Source: Bifidobacterium bifidum ATCC 29521 = JCM 1255 = DSM 20456 (GTDB taxonomy: Bacteria; Actinomycetota; Actinomycetes; Actinomycetales; Bifidobacteriaceae). Taken from it: DNA of 64,000 nt. The position numbers were made by a program, and so were the translations under genes. A model generated the notes under the pieces. That model did no database searches and had not been told where the DNA came from. It saw only the letters and a list, made by a program, of their open reading frames with translations. Positions 47,700-55,867 of this stretch are shown here, piece after piece; within the stretch, counting starts at the first letter, position 1, and every line of letters begins with the position of its first letter. Where the stretch lies: the NCBI RefSeq assembly GCF_001025135.1, contig NZ_AP012323.1, forward strand, positions 1,612,001-1,676,000, read 5' to 3'.

Positions 47700-47912
47700 C
47701 TACTTGGTCTTCTTGCCGTAACGCTTCTCGAAGCGAGCGACGCGGCCACCGGTGTCCAGAATCTTCTGCTTGCCGGTGTAGAAGGGGTGGCACTTCGAGC
47801 ACACGTCGACCGTCATGTGGTCGCCCTTGTAGGTGGAACGAGTGACGAAGGTGTTGCCGCATGAGCACAGGACTTCAACGGCATGATAATCAGGATGGAT
47901 ACCCTGCTGCAT
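47700..47912 (-). CDS. rpmE: Ribosomal protein bL31 (zinc-binding C+ form)
   Basis: A 70-residue large-subunit protein. Four cysteines (two in [10 protein letters not shown], two in [15 protein letters not shown]) form the zinc site of the C+ form, which is replaced by a Cys-less form under zinc starvation. The C-terminus is basic ([13 protein letters not shown]). Single gene with its own strong terminator, upstream of prfA as in many actinobacteria. AGGAG is placed upstream of the ATG. Confidence 0.96.
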   Translation of the reverse strand: MQQGIHPDYHAVEVLCSCGNTFVTRSTYKGDHMTVDVCSKCHPFYTGKQKILDTGGRVARFEKRYGKKTK

Positions 47913-48013
47913 GGTTTTGTCTCCTAGGGGATTCGGGGGACCCGGGTCGCCGCGCCCCGATGGCTGGCGTGAACCGGAACCTACGGAAGTATACGCCGAG
48001 GCATGGATTTCAG

Positions 48014-48087
48014 TGGGGCCGCAGGGGCTTGAACCCTGGACCGGCGGATTATGAGTCCGATGCTCTAACCGACTGAGCTACAGCCCC
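48014..48087 (-). tRNA. tRNA with CAT anticodon (elongator Met or lysidine-type Ile)
   Basis: A 74-nt cloverleaf on the minus strand: acceptor GGGGCTG pairs with the 3' CGGCCCC, D-arm AGCTCAGTCGGTTAGAGC, anticodon loop CTCATAA, T-loop TTCAAGC, discriminator A. CCA is not encoded. It lacks the initiator features (an unpaired first base and the GGG/CCC anticodon-stem pairs), so it is elongator tRNA-Met or the tRNA-Ile read after lysidine modification; Met is favoured. Confidence 0.92.
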
Positions 48088-48226
48088 ACGTTGGCGAATA
48101 GGCCAACCGTACTATTGTATAGCAGACCATCGGACTTGCGACACCCTCCCAACCGCCCATCGTCTGCCACGGCTATCATGTCGGCAGGGCCGGCAATCGG
48201 GCCGGGACACGCGGAAAGGAACGCAC

Positions 48227-49270
48227 ATGCGCATTGCGGTACCGCTGCCCGGCACGATGTGGGCGTTCGATGTCATCTCCATCATCCAGATCTTCGACGA
48301 CGATTCCGTCATGTACGGCTCGTCCGACCGTCCGGTCATCGACTTCATCGCGAATGCAAGCTCCAAGGCACTCGACCACGGCATGTCCATCGCCACCACC
48401 GCGCTGCGCGACTACCACGAGAAACCTGATCTGATCATCATCCCCGGTTTCGCCAACCCGCATGAGATCGCCACCGACAGGCGCACCAGGGACGCCAAGG
48501 CACGGCTGTTCACAGCCGATCCCGCCGACGCGCTCGCCATCCGCGACTGGCTGGTCGCGTCCCACCGCGAGGGCGTGGAGATCGCGGCCATGTGCACGGG
48601 CATGTTCGCGCTGGCATGGACCGGTCTGCTCGACGGCGTGGAATGCACCACGCACCTGCCGTTCCTCGACGATTTGGCCGCGCAGTTTCCCAAGGCGCTG
48701 GTGCAGAAGGACCGTCTGCTGACGCACAACGCGAAGCAGCGCATCTGGACGTCCGCCGGCGGCAGCATCTGTCTCGACCTGTGCATCGCGCTACTCGCCG
48801 AACATGCCGGGCAGTCCCTGGCGACGGCGGAGGCGAACATGCTGATGATGCATTACCCCCGTTCGGTGGCCACCCGGCGCAGCGACGGCGCTCCATCCGT
48901 CTTGCCGCGACCGTCCCGGCAGAGTGACGAGATCATCGCGCTGACCCGCAGAGTCCGCGAGCATCTCAGTTATGACTGGACGCTGACGACGCTTGCGCAG
49001 ACCTCCCACTCCTCCACGCGCTCGTTCCAGCGCCGGTTCAGCGAGGTCATGGGGGTGCCGCCGAGCACCTGGCTGCTGACGGAGCGTCTGAACGCCGCCA
49101 AGGAACTGCTGGAGCTCACCGATCTGCCGATGCAGCAGATTGCACTGAGAACGGGACTGCGCAACGCGGATTCGCTGCGCAAGCATTTCTCCGCCGCGTT
49201 CGGAGTCAGTCCGAGTCGGTATCGTCAGGATTTTCTGCGCACCGAATTGCGTCCGACGGAAAACGTGTGA
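48227..49270 (+). CDS. GlxA-type transcriptional regulator (DJ-1/PfpI domain + AraC HTH)
   Basis: A 347-residue regulator. The N-terminal half is a DJ-1/PfpI-like amidase-fold domain: PDLIIIPGFANPHEI near 65-79, and the nucleophile-elbow EIAAMCTGMFALAWTGLL near 120-137 with a cysteine at the elbow position. The C-terminal ~100 residues are an AraC double helix-turn-helix (TLTTLAQTSHSSTRSFQRRFSEVMG and PMQQIALRTGLRNADSLRKHFSAAFGVSPSRYR). Such proteins activate catabolic genes in response to nitrogenous or sugar-like ligands. AAAGGA lies 8 nt before the ATG. Its plus-strand neighbours, a GRP-family transporter and a Gfo/Idh dehydrogenase, are the obvious candidate targets. Confidence 0.92.
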   Translation: MRIAVPLPGTMWAFDVISIIQIFDDDSVMYGSSDRPVIDFIANASSKALDHGMSIATTALRDYHEKPDLIIIPGFANPHEIATDRRTRDAKARLFTADPADALAIRDWLVASHREGVEIAAMCTGMFALAWTGLLDGVECTTHLPFLDDLAAQFPKALVQKDRLLTHNAKQRIWTSAGGSICLDLCIALLAEHAGQSLATAEANMLMMHYPRSVATRRSDGAPSVLPRPSRQSDEIIALTRRVREHLSYDWTLTTLAQTSHSSTRSFQRRFSEVMGVPPSTWLLTERLNAAKELLELTDLPMQQIALRTGLRNADSLRKHFSAAFGVSPSRYRQDFLRTELRPTENV

Positions 49271-49569
49271 GCCCGCTGGCCGGCGAAACGAACATGAGGA
49301 GTCGGATATCGGCCACATGACGCGGATTTCTCTGTGTTCGTTTTGTTCGGTACTGTGCGCATTCCTCACACTTTTCTTATTGAGAATGATTCGCTGAACC
49401 ATCGGCGGGGCAAAGTGGCGCGTTCTTACCGATATTTGGCGCGAACCGACCGCATCGGCACCCGGTTTTCCCGCGACCGACGCTTAGACTCGGACTTGAA
49501 ACAATGTTGTTAACGCCATCATGACAGACACGGATGTGTGTCATGCCGGCGCGATGAAAGGATACGAAC

Positions 49570-50457
49570 ATGTGGCCTATCCTCTTGGCCCTGGTCCCCG
49601 CATTCGGCTGGGGTTTTCAGGGCATTGTCATGCAGAAGGTCGGCGGCACCACCGCCAACAAGCAGATGGGCATGGTGCTCACCACGCTGCTGTTCGGTAT
49701 CGTGGTGCTGATCTTCCACCCGATCAACTGGTCGTGGACGCTGATCGCGGCCGCGGCCATCAACGGCATCCCGTGGAGCATCGCGCAGATACTGCAGATC
49801 AAGTCCTTCGACTATCTGGGCGTGGCCCGCGCCATGCCGCTGTCCACTGGCATGCAGCTGGTGTTCACCACCCTGCTCGGCGCGCTGTTCTTCCATGAAT
49901 GGACGCACGGCTGGCAGTTCGGCTTCGGCATCTGCGCGCTCGTCGTCATCATCGTCGGCGTCGCCTGCACCGCCTTCCAGGAGAAGAGCGAGGACAAGGG
50001 TCCGTCGAACCTGAAGCGCGGCCTGCTCATCACCCTGATCTCCTCACTGCTGTATACCAGCTACGCCGCCGCCGGCAAGTTCTTCTCGGTCTCCAGCTGG
50101 GACATGCTGTTCCCGCAGGCCGTGTTCATGGTGCTCGGCACGACAATCATCTCCTTCTGCATGAGCGGCAAGGACGCGATGGACCCCGAAATCGGCGTGT
50201 TCGGCAAGAAGAGCTGGATGAACATGAGCACCGGCGCCCTGTTCGCTACCGCGAACCTCACCGTGATGCTGTCCAATGAGATGAACGGTCTGGCGGTCGG
50301 CTGGACGCTGTCGCAGATGAACGTCATCGTCGCCACGCTGGGCGGCCTGTTCATTCTCAAGGAGAAGAAGACCAAGAAGGAGATGGCGTTCGTCATCGCC
50401 GGCATGATTCTCATCGCGCTCGGCGGCATCCTGATCGGCATCACGAAGAACGCATGA
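49570..50457 (+). CDS. GRP-family sugar uptake protein (GlcU/RbsU-like)
   Basis: A 295-residue, ten-helix transporter of the glucose/ribose porter family in the drug/metabolite superfamily. The N-terminus MWPILLALVPAFGWGFQGIVMQKVGG and the repeat with PWSIAQILQIKSFDYLGVARAMPLSTGMQLV (near 58-90) are typical. GWTLSQMNVIVATLGGLFILKEKKTKKE (near 245-272) is the conserved second-half motif. Proton-driven uptake of a monosaccharide or polyol is expected. GAAAGG lies 9 nt before ATG 49570. The dehydrogenase start is 60 bp after this stop, so the two are co-transcribed; the GlxA-type regulator lies 299 bp upstream. Confidence 0.9.
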   Translation: MWPILLALVPAFGWGFQGIVMQKVGGTTANKQMGMVLTTLLFGIVVLIFHPINWSWTLIAAAAINGIPWSIAQILQIKSFDYLGVARAMPLSTGMQLVFTTLLGALFFHEWTHGWQFGFGICALVVIIVGVACTAFQEKSEDKGPSNLKRGLLITLISSLLYTSYAAAGKFFSVSSWDMLFPQAVFMVLGTTIISFCMSGKDAMDPEIGVFGKKSWMNMSTGALFATANLTVMLSNEMNGLAVGWTLSQMNVIVATLGGLFILKEKKTKKEMAFVIAGMILIALGGILIGITKNA

Positions 50458-50516
50458 CCGCCGCCCGCGCATCATCAACCATCAACCATCAACAAGTCAA
50501 CAAGGGAGTATCAACC

Positions 50517-51542
50517 ATGATCAATGTCGGTTTCATCGGATGCGGCGCCATGGGCCGCGACCACGTGCGTCGGATCACGGACAAGTGCGGCAACGCGCAG
50601 GTCGTCGGCGTATACGACACCGTGCTCGGCAACGCGAAGCAGGCCATCGAAGACAACCGCCTCGACGCGACGATCTACGATTCGGCCGATGCACTGATCG
50701 ACGATCCGAACGTCGACGCCGTCGTCATCGCCAGCCGCAACGACGTGCATCTCGACCCGCTGCTGCACACTATCGCGATCGGCAAGCCGACGTTCACCGA
50801 AAAGCCGATGACCATCAACGGCTCCGACAGCTGGAAGGTCGTCGAAGCCGAGGTGGCCAAGGGCCGCAAAACCATTCAGGTCGGTTTCAACTGGCGCTTC
50901 GACCCCGGCTACGACGCGATGAAGACCTTCGTCGGCGACGGACAGATCGGCTCCCTGCTGATGGCCGGCATGCGTCACTACAACGCGCAGGCATCCACGA
51001 GCTACTACGGCACCGACAACGTCATCAACGACACGCTCATCCACAACTTCGACGTGCTGCATTACATGTTCGACGGCGACATCACCAGCGTCGAGATGAA
51101 GTTCGCCCGGATGAACACGCTCAACCCGAACGGGGAGTCCCTGCGCGAACCGCAGCTGGCCATCGTCGAGTTCTCCGACGGAGCCCTCGCCACAGCCGAG
51201 GCGAACGTCAACTGCCAGTACGGCTACGACATCCAATGCCGCCTGGTCGGCGAGTCTGGCATCATCTCGCTGCCGGATGTCGCCACGCCGGAGGTGCGCA
51301 AGGCCGGTCAGATCAGCCACGCGATCTCGTCCGCCTGGTTCGACCGATTCATCGAGGCATACGACCGCGAGTTCGACCGGTTCTTCGCGAATATCGAGGC
51401 CGACCGGCAGCCGGGCGGCAAGGAGGCGACCGCATGGGACGGCTATGTGGCGAACGTGGTTGCCGACGCCGCGCTGGACAGCCTGCACCACGGCGGGCGC
51501 ATCCCCGTGACGCTCAACGAGCAGCCGGCGCTGTACCGGTAA
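50517..51542 (+). CDS. Gfo/Idh/MocA-family dehydrogenase (inositol 2-dehydrogenase-like)
   Basis: An NAD(P)-dependent sugar or cyclitol dehydrogenase, 341 residues. Rossmann start MINVGFIGCGAMGRDHVRR, the family lysine in TFTEKPMTINGSDSW near 95, and the catalytic Asp/His pair in NDTLIHNFDVLHYMFDG near 170-186 (D-x3-H spacing). It most resembles IolG-type inositol dehydrogenases, but related sugars are possible. Start at 50517 with AAGGGAG upstream rather than an in-frame ATG at 50454 that overlaps the transporter. It forms a transcription unit with the GRP transporter, suggesting uptake followed by oxidation of one substrate. Confidence 0.9.
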   Translation: MINVGFIGCGAMGRDHVRRITDKCGNAQVVGVYDTVLGNAKQAIEDNRLDATIYDSADALIDDPNVDAVVIASRNDVHLDPLLHTIAIGKPTFTEKPMTINGSDSWKVVEAEVAKGRKTIQVGFNWRFDPGYDAMKTFVGDGQIGSLLMAGMRHYNAQASTSYYGTDNVINDTLIHNFDVLHYMFDGDITSVEMKFARMNTLNPNGESLREPQLAIVEFSDGALATAEANVNCQYGYDIQCRLVGESGIISLPDVATPEVRKAGQISHAISSAWFDRFIEAYDREFDRFFANIEADRQPGGKEATAWDGYVANVVADAALDSLHHGGRIPVTLNEQPALYR

Positions 51543-51562
51543 TCCGCCGTTTGTTCAACGGC

Positions 51563-52867
51563 TCAGGCCGCCCACCACGGACGCAGCGGGTACCAGTTGC
51601 CCTTCGGCAGCCCCTCCTTGTCGGGCTTGACGGCGAGGAACTGGTGCACCTGGATGCCGTTGAGCTCGAAGTTCAACTCGCACGCGGCCAAATACAGGCC
51701 GTACACCTTCGCCCGCTCGTAGCCGACCTGCTTGACGGCGTCGGCCCAGTTGGCCTTGAGATTGGCGTTCCAATGATGCAGCGTCAGCGCGTAATGCTGC
51801 CGCAGGTTCTCCTGGTTGACGACCTCGAAGCCGGCGTCGTGCAGCGCCGACTCGATGAACCCGGGCGAGGCGAGGTCGCCGTCGGGGAAGATGTATCGGT
51901 CGAGGAACTCGTCCGTTCCGGGCCGGTTGTTCGGCTTGTCCTTGGAGATCGTGATCTGGTGGTTGAGCAGGCGGCCGGCCGGCTTGAGCAGCTTGAACAT
52001 CTCATCGAAGTAGTGGCGGTAGTTCTTCGCGCCCACATGTTCCATCATGCCCACCGAGGTGATGCCGTCGAAGTCTCGTTCCGGCACTTCGCGGTAGTCC
52101 ATCACGCGCAGCTCGGCCAGATTCTCCAGCCCTTCGCGCCTGATCCACTCCTGACCGTACTCGATCTGCTCGTGCGACAGCGATACTCCCAGTGCCTTGA
52201 TGCCGCGCTTGGCTGCGGCGATGACCAGAGCGCCCCAGCCGCATCCGATGTCAAGCATGCGGTCGCCGGGCTTGAGGTCCAGCTTGTCGAGCACCAGGTC
52301 GATTTTGTTGCGCTGCGCGTCATCCAGGCTCATGTCGGGCGTGTCGAACACCGCGCACGTGTACGTCATCGACGGTCCGATGAAGTCGGCGTAGAACTCG
52401 TTCGACAGGTCATAATGGAAGCTGACGGTCTCGGAGTCGGCCTTTTCGGTGTGCGGGAACAGACCGGACTTGATGCGTTCGAATTTCGAGGGGCCTTCGG
52501 ACTGCGGCACCTCCACCTTGTGGTAGCCGTGGCTGAGAACGGCCGCCCCCATGCGCGCCAGTTCGAGCGGAGATGGCTTTCGGATGTACGATGCCAGTTC
52601 GACGAGCTTGCGCAGCTGCGGATACGGGTCGGCCACGTCCAGTCCTTCGATGTCGAAGTAGCCCAGGATGTATGCGCGGGCCAAACCGATCTCGTTCAGG
52701 TTGCTCGCCAACTGATAGATGGCCTTAGGACTGGTGACCCGGACCTGCAGGTCGGCGTCTTCCGGCCCGAACGTCGATCCGTCGAAGGCTTCGATGCACA
52801 CCGGCGCGTCCTCTTTGAGGACCGCCTGCGCCATTTCACTTACCAACATGGTTTTTCCACTGCCCAT
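51563..52867 (-). CDS. cfa: Cyclopropane-fatty-acyl-phospholipid synthase
   Basis: Adds a methylene from S-adenosylmethionine across double bonds of membrane lipid acyl chains. About 434 residues. The SAM site DIGCGWGALVIAAAKRGIKALGVSLS is near residue 195-220. The Cfa-specific EMFKLLKPAGRLLNHQITISKD region is near 290. The C-terminal HYALTLHHWNANLKANW (near 380) is diagnostic. An N-terminal ~150-residue domain is also typical. Start 52867 with AGAGG upstream; in-frame starts at 52849 and 52912 are alternatives. Convergent with the Gfo/Idh gene with only 20 bp between stops. Confidence 0.94.
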   Translation of the reverse strand: MGSGKTMLVSEMAQAVLKEDAPVCIEAFDGSTFGPEDADLQVRVTSPKAIYQLASNLNEIGLARAYILGYFDIEGLDVADPYPQLRKLVELASYIRKPSPLELARMGAAVLSHGYHKVEVPQSEGPSKFERIKSGLFPHTEKADSETVSFHYDLSNEFYADFIGPSMTYTCAVFDTPDMSLDDAQRNKIDLVLDKLDLKPGDRMLDIGCGWGALVIAAAKRGIKALGVSLSHEQIEYGQEWIRREGLENLAELRVMDYREVPERDFDGITSVGMMEHVGAKNYRHYFDEMFKLLKPAGRLLNHQITISKDKPNNRPGTDEFLDRYIFPDGDLASPGFIESALHDAGFEVVNQENLRQHYALTLHHWNANLKANWADAVKQVGYERAKVYGLYLAACELNFELNGIQVHQFLAVKPDKEGLPKGNWYPLRPWWAA

Positions 52868-53050
52868 GTTTCGCCTCTTTTCCCAACGACTGTGCCTTGC
52901 CGGATATGGCAATCACCGTGTCACTGTAGTCCCGCGTCGTCATTTTTCGCGCTGCGAGGAAACAGAAATCGCTCACTATGCATGCATCGGGCAACCACTA
53001 TGTGACCAGCCACTCTGAAAGCGAACATTTGGCGGATATATATGGACAGC

Positions 53051-53105
53051 GCGGCCGCGCCAGTCGCATTCCGCATGTGAATCGGAATGCGGCCAGCGGG
53101 GCCGC
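53051..53105. other. Long GC-rich hairpin
   Basis: Two 23 nt arms (53051-53073 and 53083-53105) pair with four mismatches around a 9 nt loop. It lies 28 bp past the stop codon of the secreted protein gene (minus strand) and could end its transcript. The only T-run next to it is on the plus strand (GGTTTTC). Confidence 0.5.
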
Positions 53106-53133
53106 GGTTTTCAGGATGATCCCGGACCAGCCG

Positions 53134-53832
53134 TCATGAGACGGCGTTCATGTACTCCTTCAGGGATTCGCCGATGCCGCCGGACTCGCCAGACGACTTC
53201 AACGCGGTGACGTGCCCGTCGGTATCGACGCCAAGCACTCCGGAGATTGGGTTGATGGCATTGTAGACGACGTCATATTCGTTGAGTAGCAGCAGGAACT
53301 CGGCGGTGCCACTCGCCTTCGCCTCGTTCAGCAGCGTGGTTGACGTCTCGCGTCGAACGATGCCGCTCTTGTCGACGCCGCCCACCTGCGCGACCTCAAT
53401 GATGTCGCCGACTTTCGCGTCGCCCTTGATGACTTTGGTGACACGCACCCGGGTGACGGTCTCCGGCACGCCCAGCGCGTCCATGTCGATGTCGTCCTCC
53501 GTCAGCCCGTATTGCGGGTTCGTTTCAGGCGTTCCGGACGTGAAATCGATCTCGGGATACAGGATGCGCTCGCGCGAGTCGAGCGGGACACCGGTGACCA
53601 CCAGACCGGCGGCCTTGACGCCCTCTTCGGCGGAAGAGTAGCCGGGATAGTCGGCGGTGATGGACTCGGCGGTCTTCGCCGTGGTCTCTGTCGCGGTCTT
53701 CGCCGTATTCTGCGTCGAGTGGCCAGCGGTCGGAGAGCCGACGGAATGCATATGCACGGCGACACCTACCACCAGCGCCGCAACGAGCGCCACGACGGCG
53801 AGCGTGCCCTTGATGACGTTTGACTGCTTCAT
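53134..53832 (-). CDS. Membrane-anchored or secreted protein of unknown function
   Basis: A 232-residue protein with an N-terminal signal-anchor (KQSNVIKGTLAVVALVAALVVGVAVHMHS, residues 2-30), no lipobox, then a Thr/Ala-rich spacer (about 35-58) and a soluble domain. The domain has a beta-rich pattern (TRVRVTKVIKGDAKVGDIIEVAQVGGVDKSG, AEFLLLLNEYDVVYNAINPISGVLGVDTDGHV) reminiscent of small OB-like extracellular domains in Gram-positives, but I do not recognise the family. Single gene, preceded by the low-GC island on its 5' side. GAGGAG lies before the ATG. Confidence 0.75.
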   Translation of the reverse strand: MKQSNVIKGTLAVVALVAALVVGVAVHMHSVGSPTAGHSTQNTAKTATETTAKTAESITADYPGYSSAEEGVKAAGLVVTGVPLDSRERILYPEIDFTSGTPETNPQYGLTEDDIDMDALGVPETVTRVRVTKVIKGDAKVGDIIEVAQVGGVDKSGIVRRETSTTLLNEAKASGTAEFLLLLNEYDVVYNAINPISGVLGVDTDGHVTALKSSGESGGIGESLKEYMNAVS

Positions 53833-54060
53833 CAGTAACAGCTCCTCACGTAACTCATGTCATATGCCTGAGGCATACGGATATATCTTTCAATCACAGT
53901 TCAGCAACGGTATTCATCAGCGGCCAGACCGGTCGGCTGATTGATCCGTCGATTATTTTTTTCATATCAGTCTCCGATGTCCAGCATGCAGTGAATCCGC
54001 GCCAACTTCGCCGTTGACAGAGCATTGAGTAAAGAACAGCTGTTTTTTCGTATAAAAATA

Positions 54061-54090
54061 AGAGAAACGCTGTAAATTCAACGTTTCTCT
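54061..54090 (-). terminator. AT-rich terminator in the low-GC island
   Basis: Stem AGAGAAACG/CGTTTCTCT (9 bp, perfect) with a 12 nt loop; on the minus strand it is followed by TATTTTTAT. It could end the GrpB-family transcript or a lost mobile-element gene. Confidence 0.75.
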
Positions 54091-54103
54091 CACTTTTCAT
54101 CAA

Positions 54104-54125
54104 TGCCGCAGACCGGAATCGAACC
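54104..54125 (-). other. tRNA 3'-end fragment (possible attachment-site scar)
   Basis: On the minus strand 22 bp read as a T-loop and acceptor end (GGTTCGATTCCGG, then TCTGCGGCA), with no D- or anticodon arm. Such partial tRNA 3' ends mark the far junction of elements integrated by tyrosine recombinases. The matching complete tRNA is not in this window, and no integrase is present. Confidence 0.6.
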
Positions 54126-54231
54126 GTTTTACTTAATCTCAAATACTGATAGAAAGGGGCTTTGAAGACTTCATCACGGTTGCGGTGTTCAAAAAGTGTT
54201 CAAACGTTTGTTGCATACAAACTGAAATTTG

Positions 54232-54744
54232 TCATATCCCTATTTCTGAGTAGATTTTTTCGACAAACGGTGACTTATGTTCGATATATTTCTCAATATC
54301 AAATGGATAGAGCGCAGCGCCTTCTTCTTTAATTCTACTGTATTCACGCACAGCTTCCGGATGAGAACGCAAATATTCACGGAAAGCAATACGCCTTTTC
54401 AGTTCCTCAGAATCTCGCGGGCATACATATAGATGATGCTTCCGCAAATGGGTTTTGCCTTCATATTTAAATGCTTCCCGTCCGGCAATACCAAGGTTTC
54501 CTTCATGGTGATAGTCGATTCTTTCTAAGGCAGAGATTACAGCGTCAAGCATGGAGTAATCTTTAATGACGACATCAATATCAATAATCGGTTTCGCTGA
54601 TAAACCATGCACTGAAGTGCTGCCAACATGTTCTATCGCAAGAGCCAGTTGATCAAGAGCTTCCTGAATTTCACTCTTGATTTCACAAAAATCCCGCGCC
54701 CAGTGTTTATCATAAGGTAGCACAACAACATGCTTTGTAATCAT
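54232..54744 (-). CDS. GrpB-family (UPF0157) nucleotidyltransferase-like protein, low-GC
   Basis: A 170-residue GrpB/UPF0157 protein. The family core is AIEHVGSTSVHGLSAKPIIDIDVVI (about residues 36-60), with an aspartate pair resembling the nucleotidyltransferase fold, then LGIAGREAFKYEGKTHLRKHHLYVCPRDS near 85-113 and RIAFREYLRSHPEAVREYSRIKE. Cellular role unknown. GGAGG lies 8 bp before ATG 54744. The GC content is far below that of all neighbours and AT-ending codons are frequent, so it was probably acquired from a low-GC Firmicute. It is flanked by repeats (GTGTTCAAA) and a tRNA-end scar. Confidence 0.88.
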   Translation of the reverse strand: MITKHVVVLPYDKHWARDFCEIKSEIQEALDQLALAIEHVGSTSVHGLSAKPIIDIDVVIKDYSMLDAVISALERIDYHHEGNLGIAGREAFKYEGKTHLRKHHLYVCPRDSEELKRRIAFREYLRSHPEAVREYSRIKEEGAALYPFDIEKYIEHKSPFVEKIYSEIGI

Positions 54745-54921
54745 TCTCTTTACCTCCACAAATCCCGATTTGTCTGTTTCACAATGTCAATAAGAGGAAG
54801 AATAACAGGCTTGCTTTTCAGAATCTCGGTATTTCATCATAAAGTGTTCAAAGGTGTTCAAACATTTTATATAAAAAACAGCTATGACCAAGGTAAGTAT
54901 TTTCAAAGGCCGACATCGGCA

Positions 54922-54927
54922 TATACT
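54922..54927 (+). promoter_or_regulatory. -10 box for a probable leaderless transcript
   Basis: TATACT lies 7 nt before the mutarotase ATG, which would place the transcription start at or within a base of the A of the start codon. No Shine-Dalgarno sequence is present. Confidence 0.55.
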
Positions 54928-54934
54928 GTGATCT

Positions 54935-55801
54935 ATGATTACTACGTTTACTATTCGCAACGTCGCCAATGAAGACGGTGCCGCGCAGATCAGCGATTTC
55001 GGCGCTCACGTGCTCTCCTGGACGCCCGCGGGCGGCCATCCCGCCGTATGGCAGCCCAAGGCCGTCTATCTGGGCAAACCGATCCGCGGAGGCGTGCCCG
55101 TGGTACTGCCATGGTTCGCACTCGGTTTCGAGCATGGCGAAATCGCCGGTAAGAAGCCGAAGCACGGGTTCGCCCGCACCACTGTCTGGCATGTGGACGA
55201 GGACGCGACCGACGACCGACGCATCCGATACACGCTGTCCGACGCCGACGCGACGCCCGAACTGCTCGCCCAGCTGCATTCCGGGGCCTCCCCGCGGTTC
55301 CATGCGGTCTACGACATCGAAGTCGGCAAGGAGCTGACCATGACGCTGACCATCACCAACGACGGTACCGAGCCGCTGCGCTATGAGACCGCGCTGCACA
55401 CGCACTTCCATGTCGGCGACCTGACCCAGGTGAGCCTACACGGATTGGAGGGCTCCGACTATCTCGACGCCACGGTCGCCGGGTACCCTCCCCGCGTGCA
55501 GCCCGATGAGCCGGTGACCTTCGACGGCACCACGGTCGACCGCATCTACTACTCCACCGACACGTTGCGTCTGGATGACCCGGCATGGGATCGCGTCATC
55601 GTCATCGAGGCCCATGGCACGAAGCAGACCGTCACATGGAACCCGGGAACCGCGGCCGACACCGAAATCGGCGACATGCAGCCCGGCGAATGGCGCGATT
55701 TCGTAGCCATCGAGGCAGCCGCCTGCCGCGAGTATGCCATCGAGCTCGCTCCCGGCGAATCGCACGCGCTCACGCAGCGCATCAGCGTCGAGAACCGCTG
55801 A
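54935..55801 (+). CDS. D-hexose-6-phosphate mutarotase (aldose 1-epimerase family, YeaD-like)
   Basis: Interconverts anomers of glucose-6-phosphate-like sugars. 288 residues, all-beta fold. The RGGVPVVLPWFALG motif near 52-65 and KHGFARTTVWHV near 75-86 (catalytic His region) are characteristic of hexose-6-phosphate mutarotases. ALHTHFHVGDL near 150 holds the second His, and WNPG near 238 with the final Glu region GEWRDFVAIEAA follows. In bifidobacteria it would smooth flux into the fructose-6-phosphate shunt. It has no ribosome site and appears leaderless. Just downstream of the low-GC GrpB island. Confidence 0.92.
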   Translation: MITTFTIRNVANEDGAAQISDFGAHVLSWTPAGGHPAVWQPKAVYLGKPIRGGVPVVLPWFALGFEHGEIAGKKPKHGFARTTVWHVDEDATDDRRIRYTLSDADATPELLAQLHSGASPRFHAVYDIEVGKELTMTLTITNDGTEPLRYETALHTHFHVGDLTQVSLHGLEGSDYLDATVAGYPPRVQPDEPVTFDGTTVDRIYYSTDTLRLDDPAWDRVIVIEAHGTKQTVTWNPGTAADTEIGDMQPGEWRDFVAIEAAACREYAIELAPGESHALTQRISVENR

Positions 55802-55867
55802 AAAACCGATTCATTCATACGGCCGCCGCATCTGCCGGCGGCCGTCACCATCTCCGGCGGCAACCGT

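Larger units (their letters stand above)
53833..54231. other. 399 bp left flank of a low-GC island
   Basis: Holds the 5' flank of the secreted protein gene, then from about 53950 a marked drop in GC. Contains the hairpin at 54061-54090, a tRNA-3'-end-like fragment at 54104-54125 and a GTGTTCAAA repeat (near 54188-54205) that recurs near 54842-54860. No gene is seen. Confidence 0.55.

Noticed and set aside
49378-49394. Fur-box-like TTGAGAATGATT upstream of the GRP transporter
   Set aside because: It matches only one half of the dyad and no iron-related gene is near.
50540-53005. An 821-codon plus-strand open frame
   Set aside because: It is the wrong frame of the Gfo/Idh gene followed by antisense of cfa.
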